From positions 1 to 16,389 of the forward strand of contig CANRKV010000018.1 in assembly GCA_947631305.1 (NCBI GenBank): 16,389 nucleotides of DNA, in the 5' to 3' direction. The position numbers and the translations under genes are program-made. The notes under the pieces were generated by a model that was not told the origin of the DNA, ran no database searches, and worked only from the letters and a program-made list of their open reading frames with translations. Every line of letters starts with the position of its first letter. The stretch's first letter is position 1. The stretch comes from an uncultured Jeotgalicoccus sp. Its GTDB lineage: Bacteria > Bacillota > Bacilli > Staphylococcales > Salinicoccaceae. This document shows positions 6,884 to 13,396 of this stretch, one piece after another.

Positions 6884-7261
6884 TTAACTTAAATACATAT
6901 CCAGAAATTTTTGGCTCGGACGTTCACATACATTTTTTACTGGAATATTTTTACGGTATTTCGCAATGAGTTTATAAACCGTATCTCTTATAAACTTAGG
7001 GATAAGTTTAAAGAGAATAACGGGCTTAAATAATCTGTTTGCATCTGCCAGCAAATGCAGCACGGCATCCGAGTGTATATAAGTTCTGCCATCTGCGATA
7101 TAAATAACGCTGTCTATATCGCTGTCAGGCGTATAATTTTCTTTTGTCCATTCAGTATTAAAATCGGTAATACGGAGTTCAGGATTTTCGTTAATGTCTA
7201 CAGTGAAACGGACGAAGAAACTGCAAAAGTTGCATTCGCCGTCAAAAATCAGCACTTTCAT
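6884..7261 (-). CDS. thiol-disulfide oxidoreductase DCC family protein (DUF393, YuxK-like)
   Basis: A 125-residue protein of the DCC (DUF393/YuxK) family, named for the conserved Asp-x-x-Cys-x-x-Cys at the N-terminus. Here it is Asp7-Gly-Glu-Cys10-Asn-Phe-Cys13 right after the first beta-strand, with Arg18 following. A thioredoxin-like fold and dithiol redox function are predicted for the family but not well proven. The C-terminal Leu-x-Lys-Leu-Ile-Pro-Lys-Phe-Ile-Arg-Asp-x-x-Tyr-x-x-Ile-Ala-Lys-Tyr-Arg segment is also typical. There is no signal peptide, so it should be cytoplasmic. The start is supported by a strong AAGGAGG 8 bp upstream. RidA is encoded 142 bp upstream on the same strand but is separated by a terminator. 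Confidence 0.88.
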   Translation of the reverse strand: MKVLIFDGECNFCSFFVRFTVDINENPELRITDFNTEWTKENYTPDSDIDSVIYIADGRTYIHSDAVLHLLADANRLFKPVILFKLIPKFIRDTVYKLIAKYRKNIPVKNVCERPSQKFLDMYLS

Positions 7262-7293
7262 AATAACGCCTCCTTAACTGCATTTTATCATAT

Positions 7294-7354
7294 GACTTCC
7301 GGCGTCGGCATGATCGAGACTCATATGTTCCAGACTTCCAGCATTGGCATGAGC
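7294..7354. repeat. imperfect 22-bp direct repeat, 39-bp period
   Basis: Copies at 7294-7315 and 7333-7354 match at 18 of 22 positions (GACTTCC, then GC-T-GGCATGA). CATATG occurs before the first copy and again between the two. The repeat lies between the DCC gene and the RidA terminator. It has no obvious gene or hairpin role and looks like the remains of a local duplication or a dispersed repeat. Confidence 0.6.
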
Positions 7355-7391
7355 AAAAAAAGAGCAGTATCCCATTTGAAGGAATCTGCTC
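7355..7391 (-). terminator. terminator after ridA
   Basis: GAGCAG at 7362-7367 pairs with CTGCTC at 7386-7391, with extra inner pairing of TCC and GGA. On the minus strand the hairpin is followed by seven T (A-run 7355-7361). It lies 12 bp beyond the RidA stop codon. Confidence 0.85.
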
Positions 7392-7402
7392 AAACTTAAT
7401 TA

Positions 7403-7783
7403 TTATTTCTTAACAATCATTTCAATTTCAACTTCTGCACCAAGCGGCAGTTCCAATACTGCGACGCATGTGCGTGACGGGTATGGTGCGCTGAATTTCT
7501 CTTTATACACTTCGTTCATCGCATCGAAGTTCTTCATCGTTGTCAGGTAGACGTTAACTTTAACAACCTGTTCTTCTGTAACACCCATATCTTCCATCAC
7601 ATCAAAAAGATTATTGAATGCAACTTCAGTCTGTTTCGCGATGTCTCCTGTTAAATCTTCTGTAACATCCAGTCTGTTTTTTGCTGTCTGTCCCGAGAAA
7701 TAAAGAAAGTCTCCGGCGTCTGTAACGTGTGAATATGGTCCGGAGCTGCTCACTGTTTTTGTGTTGTATGCTTTTCTGCTCAT
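7403..7783 (-). CDS. ridA: RidA family reactive-intermediate deaminase
   Basis: A 126-residue RidA/YjgF/UK114 protein, a trimeric cytoplasmic enzyme that hydrolyses enamine/imine intermediates released by PLP enzymes such as threonine dehydratase. Family features seen are Gly-Pro-Tyr-Ser-His near residue 15, Leu-Tyr-Phe-Ser-Gly-Gln-Thr, Asp-Val-Met-Glu-Asp-Met-Gly, Val-Lys-Val-Asn-Val-Tyr-Leu-Thr, and Tyr-Pro-Ser-Arg-Thr-Cys-Val-Ala-Val-x-Leu-Pro with the catalytic-pocket Arg, then Gly-Ala-x-Val-Glu-Ile-Glu. The frame is open to 7882, but the start at 7783 is chosen because AGGAGG lies 8 bp upstream and the family N-terminus begins here. RidA paralogues also occur in pyrimidine and purine degradation; the divergent PucR-type gene next door makes such a role possible but unproven. 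Confidence 0.9.
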   Translation of the reverse strand: MSRKAYNTKTVSSSGPYSHVTDAGDFLYFSGQTAKNRLDVTEDLTGDIAKQTEVAFNNLFDVMEDMGVTEEQVVKVNVYLTTMKNFDAMNEVYKEKFSAPYPSRTCVAVLELPLGAEVEIEMIVKK

Positions 7784-7811
7784 AAAACAACCTCCTAATA
7801 GTAATAATTTA

Positions 7812-7820
7812 ATCATAGCA
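7812..7820 (-). promoter_or_regulatory. possible extended -10 promoter for ridA
   Basis: On the minus strand TG-C-TATGAT fits an extended -10 element about 29 bp upstream of the ridA ATG. No good -35 is seen. It also argues against translation starting at 7882, since that would lie upstream of the mRNA start. Confidence 0.4.
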
Positions 7821-7972
7821 TTTTTAATTAAATTGAATAGCATTACCAAGAATCTATTAGTGTAAAAAGGTCTATCCAACATCGATAAGAATAAGCGTCT
7901 TTCTAATGAGCATATTATAGGGTATATAGGGGGTAAATGCTGTTATAGTATATGTTATAAGATATTAAAGTG

Positions 7973-7991
7973 TTTATCGACTTACGATAAA
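7973..7991. promoter_or_regulatory. inverted repeat upstream of the PucR-type gene, possible operator
   Basis: TTTATCG and CGATAAA form perfect 7-bp arms around a 5-bp spacer, 26 bp before the PucR start codon. The placement in the leader of a regulator gene suggests an operator, perhaps for autoregulation. It is short and not GC-rich, with no T-run after it, so a terminator is unlikely. Confidence 0.4.
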
Positions 7992-8017
7992 ACGATTTTA
8001 AAAATGAGGTTTGGCTT

Positions 8018-9664
8018 ATGCATTATACAGTTAAAGAATTACTGACTCTTGATGAATTCCAGGATGCAGAATATATCGGGACAAAACAAAGTCTCGCGAA
8101 AAATATAAAAGGTATTACAGTAATAGATTCACCGGATATTTCGTTATGGCTGAACGGGGGCGAGACGATACTCACAAGTTTCTTCCCGGTTAAGGATTTA
8201 AACGATGAAGAGATGAAGGATTGGATGCACAAGCTTGCTGATAAAAAAATCAGCGCTCTGATTGTGAAACTCCGTGAAGAGTTTAAAAGCATTCCGGAGC
8301 CTGTAATTGAAGTATGCAGGGAAAGGAACATTCCGATTATCTCGCTGCCGACAGCTGTCCCCTTTATCGATATTATTTATAAAGTGACGCGTAAAATTTT
8401 TAATCAGGATGTTGAAAAGCTCGAGTACTTCAGAGAAATTCATCTCCGCTTTACCGAGCTGTCGATTCAAAATGTCAGCGATGAAGTGATTATCGATACG
8501 CTTGAATCGTTAATCGGCAACCCAGTAACAATTTACAATGAGCTGTTTAAAGTTATTGCGACTACGGACAATGAAGTCGAACTGTTTTACGAATCGGATA
8601 AGTTCCAAGTGGAAGAAAATATTAAAAATACGATTTTCCCGATTTACCGCAGATTCGTTATCTATCCGAAACTGCAGGACCGCGAATGTGAACAGATTAT
8701 GATTCCGATAACGACAGTGAACCAGACGAGAGTCATGCTCGTTATCAGTGCAATACATTCAGGTTTCAGTGATTTTGATTTTATCGCTATTGAAAATGCA
8801 GCGACAGCTTTATCTTTAAACCTCGCAAAAAAAATTGCGATTTCCGAAGTGGAAAAGAAATATAAAAACGAAATTATCGATGATCTGCTGTCAGGAGATA
8901 TTAAGGACGAAGATGATATTGCCGAACGTGCGGAGAATCTTAAGTTTGATTTAAACAGCCGTTCTGCAGTCGTTGTATTTACGCTGAAGTTTAATAGTAA
9001 AAAAGTAACCAGTGTCTCGAGGGAACGGTATTACAATATTTTAATTAATAATATCGATTATTATTTAAAAAGTGCCATTGTGCGTGAACGGTTTAATCAG
9101 GTAATCGTCATTTGGCCTGTCCATTCCGGGCAGAGCAATAAGAAAAAAGAAATGGACAGCATCAAGCGGTCACTCGGCTATATCATTAATAAATTTGAAA
9201 GTGCCGTCAGCGATGCGAGAGTGTATACAGGTATAGGAACGATAGCAGATACAGTGCACGATTTGCCGCGGAGTCATAAAGAAGCCCAGGAAGTACTCGA
9301 TGTAAATGAATTGTCCTATCAGCATAATCCGGTTCTCAGTTTTGAAGAGCTTGGCATTTATCGTCTGCTGTATCAGTTCAAGCACGATAATAACAGACTG
9401 AAAGAATTCATTCCGCAAAGCCTGCAGCGGCTGCTTGATTATAATAAGTCAAACAGGGAACAGTTAATTGAAACATTGGAAATGTATCTGCAATGCCAGC
9501 AAAATGTATCACGTTCGGCAGACAGATTGTACGTGCATTATAAAACAGTCTCATACCGCCTTGATAAGATTAAGGAAATTACCCAGATGGACTATGATGA
9601 CGCGAATGAAATGCTGTCAGTCCAGGTCGGACTGAAGATACTGGAAATAATGAGAAAGGAGTAA
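8018..9664 (+). CDS. PucR family transcriptional regulator
   Basis: A 548-residue regulator with the three-part PucR layout. Residues 1-125 are the PucR N-terminal ligand-sensing domain (Val-Lys-Glu-Leu-Leu-Thr start; Trp-Leu-x-Gly-Gly-Glu-Thr-Ile-Leu-Thr at 44-53; Ile-Pro-Ile-Ile-Ser-Leu-Pro at 105-111). Residues about 140-280 are a divergent middle region. Residues about 285-420 are a CdaR GGDEF-like domain ending in Gly404-Ile-Gly and Ser-His-Lys-Glu-Ala. Residues about 483-548 are the PucR C-terminal helix-turn-helix (Leu-x-x-Tyr-Leu-x-x-x-Gln-Asn, His-Tyr-Lys-Thr-Val-Ser-Tyr-Arg-Leu). Bacillus subtilis PucR controls purine/allantoin use. The NCS1 permease 152 bp downstream is the obvious target. 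GAGG lies 8 bp before the ATG. The effector is unknown. Confidence 0.92.
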   Translation: MHYTVKELLTLDEFQDAEYIGTKQSLAKNIKGITVIDSPDISLWLNGGETILTSFFPVKDLNDEEMKDWMHKLADKKISALIVKLREEFKSIPEPVIEVCRERNIPIISLPTAVPFIDIIYKVTRKIFNQDVEKLEYFREIHLRFTELSIQNVSDEVIIDTLESLIGNPVTIYNELFKVIATTDNEVELFYESDKFQVEENIKNTIFPIYRRFVIYPKLQDRECEQIMIPITTVNQTRVMLVISAIHSGFSDFDFIAIENAATALSLNLAKKIAISEVEKKYKNEIIDDLLSGDIKDEDDIAERAENLKFDLNSRSAVVVFTLKFNSKKVTSVSRERYYNILINNIDYYLKSAIVRERFNQVIVIWPVHSGQSNKKKEMDSIKRSLGYIINKFESAVSDARVYTGIGTIADTVHDLPRSHKEAQEVLDVNELSYQHNPVLSFEELGIYRLLYQFKHDNNRLKEFIPQSLQRLLDYNKSNREQLIETLEMYLQCQQNVSRSADRLYVHYKTVSYRLDKIKEITQMDYDDANEMLSVQVGLKILEIMRKE

Positions 9665-9723
9665 TAATGAATTATATAGATAATTAAATAGATAAACCGT
9701 GCAAAAATTATCTACATTGGATA

Positions 9724-9752
9724 AAGACATCTGATGGTTAGGCATATATAAT
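9724..9752 (+). promoter_or_regulatory. predicted sigma-A promoter for the NCS1 permease
   Basis: AAGACA (9724-9729), a 17-bp spacer and a perfect TATAAT (9747-9752) lie upstream of the permease gene. This suggests that the permease has its own promoter inside the 152-bp gap after the PucR-type gene. The -35 box matches consensus at four of six positions. Confidence 0.5.
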
Positions 9753-9759
9753 AAATAAT

Positions 9760-9772
9760 AGTGTAAGACACT
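9760..9772. promoter_or_regulatory. small palindrome at the predicted transcription start, possible operator
   Basis: AGTGT-AAG-ACACT is a perfect palindrome with 5-bp arms, 8 bp downstream of the TATAAT, where it would cover or follow the start of transcription. A PucR-type regulator is encoded just upstream, so it may be a regulatory site. Short palindromes of this size also arise by chance. Confidence 0.3.
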
Positions 9773-9816
9773 GATAACAAAGTATATGAAATATAAAATA
9801 TAATAGAGGTGTAAAT

Positions 9817-11214
9817 ATGTCAGAAGAAAACAATAATCTTTCCGGAGAGAACCTGGACGCAGCAGCTCAGACGGATTCTCTTAAACCGAACGGACCGGAA
9901 GACAGAACGCTCGGTGCAGCCGGGTACATGTCACTGTGGGTCGGTGACGGTGTAAACATGGGTAATATGACACTCGGTGCGAGTGTTGTAGTTGCGGGTA
10001 TGGCCATCTTAAACATTTGGCAGACAATTGCAGCGGCGTTAATCTCAATCGGGATTGTCTCAATCCTTTTCGCATTAAACGACAGAGCCGGATACAAATA
10101 CGGTATTCCGTATGTAGCACATCTAAAAGCATCGTTTGGTGAGAAAGGTACACTTCTTTCTTCACTGCTTCGTGCAGTGCCGGCCGTCATCTGGTACGGT
10201 ATTCAAAGCTGGATCGGTGGTACCGCGTTAAATGAAGTGTTCAAAATACTTTCAGGCGGAGCGCTTGATAATGTATTCCTTGGCTTTATTATTCTATTAG
10301 TCGTACAGATTCTCCTTTCTATGAAAGGATTCAAGAGTATTAAAGCGGTTGAATCAGTAGCATCTGTTGTTCTGATGGGTATTGTTATAACAGTTTTTGT
10401 AATACTTATTAAAGACCACAGCGCAGCAATTGCTGATACATGGGTTAACACTGAAGGTACGTGGGGAATTCCGTTCTTCGCATACATCATGGTGTTCCTT
10501 GGTAACTACGCAGCAATTTTCTTAAGTGCATCAGACTACTCACGTGAACTGAAAACAGGTTACAGTGACGGCAAAAGAGGAATGCTTTACTTCCTGCCGA
10601 TTATCGTAGCTTACGGTTCAGTAATCGTTGTTGGTGCAATGCTTGCAAGTGCGACAGGCTATACAAACCCTGCACTTGGACTTCCGGCATTATTCGATAA
10701 CGTATACATGCAGTTATTCATCTCTGTATTTATCGTGTTTGGTGCAATCGCAGTAAACATGGTAGCGAACATTGTTACACCGACTTATGTTATTCAGCTG
10801 TTTACTAAACTGAACTACAAAGTTTCAGTAACAATTACAGGAATTCTTGCAATGGGCTCATTCCCATGGTTACTAGTACAGGATGACAATGCAAAAGGAC
10901 TTGATACTTTCGTTCAGGTTTACTCAGCATTCTTAGGACCATTAATTGCGATTCTCATTGTTGAATACTACCTTATGAGAAAACAGCAAATCGATATTAA
11001 AGAATTGTACAAAAAAGGCGGTAACTTTGACGGCGTGAACTACGCAGCGTTACTGGCACTTGGTATCGGTGCAGCAGCAGCATTCACATTCGTTGATCTG
11101 GCATGGATAATCGGATTTGTCGTTGCAGGTATCGTATATCCAATTATCAGTAAGACAATGTTCAAAGGCTCCAGATTCAAAAAAGATACAATCTTTGAAG
11201 AAGAGACAAAATAA
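9817..11214 (+). CDS. NCS1-family nucleobase/ureide permease (PucI/Mhp1-type)
   Basis: A 465-residue membrane protein with about 12 hydrophobic segments after a hydrophilic 35-residue N-terminus. It belongs to the nucleobase:cation symporter-1 family, which includes allantoin permease PucI, cytosine permease CodB and hydantoin transporter Mhp1. Arg119-Ala-Val-Pro-Ala-Val-Ile-Trp126-Tyr-Gly-Ile-Gln130 reproduces the Mhp1 Trp/Gln substrate-site spacing, and Asn314-x-x-Ala-Asn318 matches the TM8 Asn motif. The TM6 motif, usually Trp-x-x-x-x-x-Asn-x-x-Asp-x-x-Arg, reads Tyr231 with Ser-Ala-Ser-Asp240-Tyr-Ser-Arg, a divergence at a residue that stacks on the substrate in Mhp1. The PucR-type neighbour favours allantoin, hydantoin or a purine/pyrimidine base as substrate. 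AGAGGTG is the ribosome binding site, and a strong terminator follows. Confidence 0.88.
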   Translation: MSEENNNLSGENLDAAAQTDSLKPNGPEDRTLGAAGYMSLWVGDGVNMGNMTLGASVVVAGMAILNIWQTIAAALISIGIVSILFALNDRAGYKYGIPYVAHLKASFGEKGTLLSSLLRAVPAVIWYGIQSWIGGTALNEVFKILSGGALDNVFLGFIILLVVQILLSMKGFKSIKAVESVASVVLMGIVITVFVILIKDHSAAIADTWVNTEGTWGIPFFAYIMVFLGNYAAIFLSASDYSRELKTGYSDGKRGMLYFLPIIVAYGSVIVVGAMLASATGYTNPALGLPALFDNVYMQLFISVFIVFGAIAVNMVANIVTPTYVIQLFTKLNYKVSVTITGILAMGSFPWLLVQDDNAKGLDTFVQVYSAFLGPLIAILIVEYYLMRKQQIDIKELYKKGGNFDGVNYAALLALGIGAAAAFTFVDLAWIIGFVVAGIVYPIISKTMFKGSRFKKDTIFEEETK

Positions 11215-11224
11215 TATAATATTT

Positions 11225-11265
11225 AAAGAGCAGTGAAATCAGAGGATTTCACTGCTCTTTTGCTT
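11225..11265 (+). terminator. strong terminator after the NCS1 permease
   Basis: Perfect 16-bp arms at 11225-11240 and 11245-11260 around the 4-nt loop AGAG, followed by a T-rich tail. The upstream in-frame ATG at 11233 of the next gene lies inside this stem, so it is not that gene's start. Confidence 0.95.
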
Positions 11266-11307
11266 TATGTGCCGGGATTGGGGTATGAATATGTAGGGGG
11301 TGAGCAG

Positions 11308-12243
11308 ATGAGTCTTGAAATTCAGTACATATCGAAAAATAATCAGATATTAACTGCAGAAGGCAGCAGTGACGTTCCGAAAGATGCCACGTTTACATGG
11401 TATGACTATAATGATTTTGAAGATAAAGAAGAACTGATGTCAGATTTTAATTTCAGCGACGATAAATTCGAAGATGAAACTACGAAAAGATACCGCCCGC
11501 AGTATTATAATTTTGAGGATTATCAGCTGTTAATATGTCACGTGATTGATCAGGAGACGCTGGAAGCACATGCAATTAATATATGTGTGATGCAGGATAT
11601 TGTCATTACTTATCATGACGGGGTCCTTGATAATTTTATCGATATCGCTAAAATTATAAAAAATAAATATGAAGACTTGGAAATCGACGTTGCACTGCAT
11701 ATACTGCACGCGACAGTGGATCAGTATTTCGATATCGTGCACGGAATTGAAGATGATGTCATATCATTTGAAGAAACACATGGAGATGAGAAAAAAGGTA
11801 CGGATATCTCTGATAAAATGTTCGATATAAGGAAAAAAGTATTCCGTGTGAAGCGGGTTATTGTTCCGATGGAAGAACTTGTTGAAAAGTTTAAAGAACA
11901 GGACGGAGTATTAAGCAGCAGCCGAAGTGAAGATATTCTAAATAAAGTAGACTCTAAAATAGACAGGCAGAAGCTGATTATTCAATTCTCGGAAGAAATG
12001 ATAGATGAGATGAAAGACAATTATATTTCTTATAATACTTACCGCATGAATAAAATTATTAACGTACTCACGATTATTTCAGCAATCTTCCTGCCGCTGA
12101 CTTTGATTACAGGTATATACGGCATGAACTTCGAGAATATGCCGGAACTCGGCTGGGGACCGGCATACTTTGTTACATTGGGTTTCATGCTCGTAATAAG
12201 TATAGGAATGATTGGCTTTTTCAAATATAAAGACTGGATGTAG
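11308..12243 (+). CDS. corA: CorA-family divalent cation transporter
   Basis: A 311-residue CorA protein, a homopentameric membrane channel for magnesium and, in some members, cobalt, nickel or zinc. The soluble N-terminal part (about 1-245) is acidic with a long helical section, and it ends in two hydrophobic helices at about 253-273 and 286-305. The signature Tyr-Gly-Met-Asn (GMN at 272-274) lies in the loop after the first helix, followed by Phe-Glu-Asn-Met-Pro-Glu-Leu. The C-terminus is Lys-Tyr-Lys-Asp-Trp-Met, typical of the family. The ATG at 11308 is chosen because AGGGGG lies 7 bp upstream and the longer frame begins inside the preceding terminator. Whether it imports or exports, and which ion, is not visible. 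It precedes the zinc operon but has its own terminator. Confidence 0.93.
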   Translation: MSLEIQYISKNNQILTAEGSSDVPKDATFTWYDYNDFEDKEELMSDFNFSDDKFEDETTKRYRPQYYNFEDYQLLICHVIDQETLEAHAINICVMQDIVITYHDGVLDNFIDIAKIIKNKYEDLEIDVALHILHATVDQYFDIVHGIEDDVISFEETHGDEKKGTDISDKMFDIRKKVFRVKRVIVPMEELVEKFKEQDGVLSSSRSEDILNKVDSKIDRQKLIIQFSEEMIDEMKDNYISYNTYRMNKIINVLTIISAIFLPLTLITGIYGMNFENMPELGWGPAYFVTLGFMLVISIGMIGFFKYKDWM

Positions 12244-12283
12244 CCGTGATTTAATAATAAAAATGAACAGTAATTCCTAAGTG

Positions 12284-12315
12284 AAACTTTCCTGAGAAAT
12301 CAGGAAGGTTTTTTA
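12284..12315 (+). terminator. terminator after corA
   Basis: Arms 12284-12295 and 12300-12311 pair over 12 bp with one wobble around the loop GAAA, ending in a T-run of six (12310-12315). It separates corA from the zinc operon. Confidence 0.9.
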
Positions 12316-12331
12316 TTTTGTAAAAAAACAG

Positions 12332-12361
12332 TTTACATTTTTAATAATACAGTGCTATTAT
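12332..12361 (+). promoter_or_regulatory. sigma-A promoter of the zinc operon
   Basis: TTTACA (12332-12337), an 18-bp spacer and TATTAT (12356-12361), with TG-C directly before the -10 as an extended element. Transcription should start near 12368, inside the Zur box. Confidence 0.75.
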
Positions 12362-12363
12362 TT

Positions 12364-12400
12364 AAATCGTAACAATTACGAATAGGAATTATTACGATTT
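12364..12400. promoter_or_regulatory. Zur box with an additional half-site
   Basis: TCGTAACAATTACGA (12367-12381) is one base from the Bacillus/Staphylococcus Zur box TCGTAATnATTACGA: the arms are perfect and one spacer base differs. A second TTACGATTT (12392-12400) pairs with the outer AAATCGTAA (12364-12372) as a 9-bp inverted repeat, giving three half-sites over 37 bp. The element lies 3 bp after the -10 box and covers the transcription start, the right place for repression by zinc-loaded Zur. Confidence 0.85.
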
Positions 12401-12414
12401 AACTGGAGGGAACT

Positions 12415-13383
12415 ATGGAAATGAAATTGTTTAAAGGTTTAATTGTTATTTGTTTAACAGGATTACTGGCAGCGTGTCAGAACGAGGGAACAGAACAGAC
12501 TGAAGCGGAAGAAGAGATTCATGAGACACATAATCATGAGAATCATGCGTCTGAATCACATGACCATGGAGAAGCAAGCAGTGCAGTAATCGAAGGATTA
12601 TCAGAACATTATCATTCGGGAGATATAGTAGAGCTGACAGTTTCTTCGGAGGTGGAAAGTGACGGGCACTGGCACTGGTATACGAGTGAAGATAGTGAAG
12701 AGTGGACCGCGATTGACAAAGAGTATGAGGATACTTTATCGGCTGAAGCGAAAGATGGCCAGTACATAAAAGCGGTATTGTACGACAGCGGGCACAATAT
12801 TGCGGCTGAAAGTAAACCGGTGGAAATAATGGTGGATGATCATACCGGCGATATTTATAACGGATATTTTGACGATGAGCAGGTAGCTGACCGTAATATC
12901 AGTGACTGGTCAGGTGAGTGGCAGTCAGTCTACCCGTACCTTGAATCAGGTGAGCTGGATGAAGTATTTGAACATAAAGCAGAAAACGGTGAGATGACGG
13001 CTGAAGAATATAAGGAGTACTATCGTGAAGGTTACATAACCGATGTTAATGATATTAAAATTACGGACGATGGTAAATTTACGTTCATTGAAGAAAATGC
13101 GGAGTATTCAGGGCAGTACGATTACGACGGCTATGAAGTGCTGGAATACGAAGCAGGGAACAGAGGCGTCCGATTTATCTTTGAGAAAAAGACAGGAGAC
13201 GAAAAAGCACCTCAGTACATTCAATTCAGCGACCATATTATTGCACCTGAGAAATCAGGACATTATCACCTTTACTGGGGTGATGATAAAGAAGCACTGT
13301 TAAATGAAGTTGAGCATTGGCCGACATATTATCCTTCAGATTTAACAATCGAAGACATTAAAAAAGATATGCTGCAGCATTAA
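12415..13383 (+). CDS. zinT: zinc-binding lipoprotein with ZinT domain
   Basis: A 322-residue lipoprotein. The signal peptide ends in Leu18-Ala-Ala-Cys21. A His-rich stretch follows (His36, 39, 41, 44, 49, 51), then an extra domain (about 60-143) starting with Glu64-His-Tyr-His-Ser-Gly-Asp70 and containing His85-Trp-His-Trp. The rest (about 146-320) is a ZinT (YodA) domain: Tyr-Phe-Asp-Asp-Glu-Gln-Val-x-Asp-Arg, Trp-x-Gly-x-Trp-Gln-Ser, and zinc ligands His274, His283 and His285 with the 9 and 2 spacing of Escherichia coli ZinT His167, His176 and His178. Its role would be capture of zinc outside the membrane under zinc starvation and delivery to the ZnuA-like partner encoded 13 bp downstream. 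The ATG at 12415 is 5 bp from GGAGG; the ATG at 12421 (11 bp) is possible. Normally ZinT is fused to the C-terminus of AdcA; here it is a separate protein. Confidence 0.92.
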   Translation: MEMKLFKGLIVICLTGLLAACQNEGTEQTEAEEEIHETHNHENHASESHDHGEASSAVIEGLSEHYHSGDIVELTVSSEVESDGHWHWYTSEDSEEWTAIDKEYEDTLSAEAKDGQYIKAVLYDSGHNIAAESKPVEIMVDDHTGDIYNGYFDDEQVADRNISDWSGEWQSVYPYLESGELDEVFEHKAENGEMTAEEYKEYYREGYITDVNDIKITDDGKFTFIEENAEYSGQYDYDGYEVLEYEAGNRGVRFIFEKKTGDEKAPQYIQFSDHIIAPEKSGHYHLYWGDDKEALLNEVEHWPTYYPSDLTIEDIKKDMLQH

Positions 13384-13396
13384 GAGGAGGATTAAT

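Noticed and set aside
7055..7399. Plus-strand frame running from inside the DCC gene to the RidA terminator
   Set aside because: It is antisense to the DCC gene for most of its length and ends inside a terminator; only the short repeat in it was kept, as a repeat.
7784..7882. Longer RidA N-terminus with an apparent hydrophobic leader
   Set aside because: It spans the ribosome binding site and probable promoter; RidA proteins are cytoplasmic and start at the Met at 7783.
11233..11307. Longer CorA N-terminus
   Set aside because: The upstream ATG lies inside the stem of the NCS1 permease terminator; the good ribosome binding site belongs to 11308.
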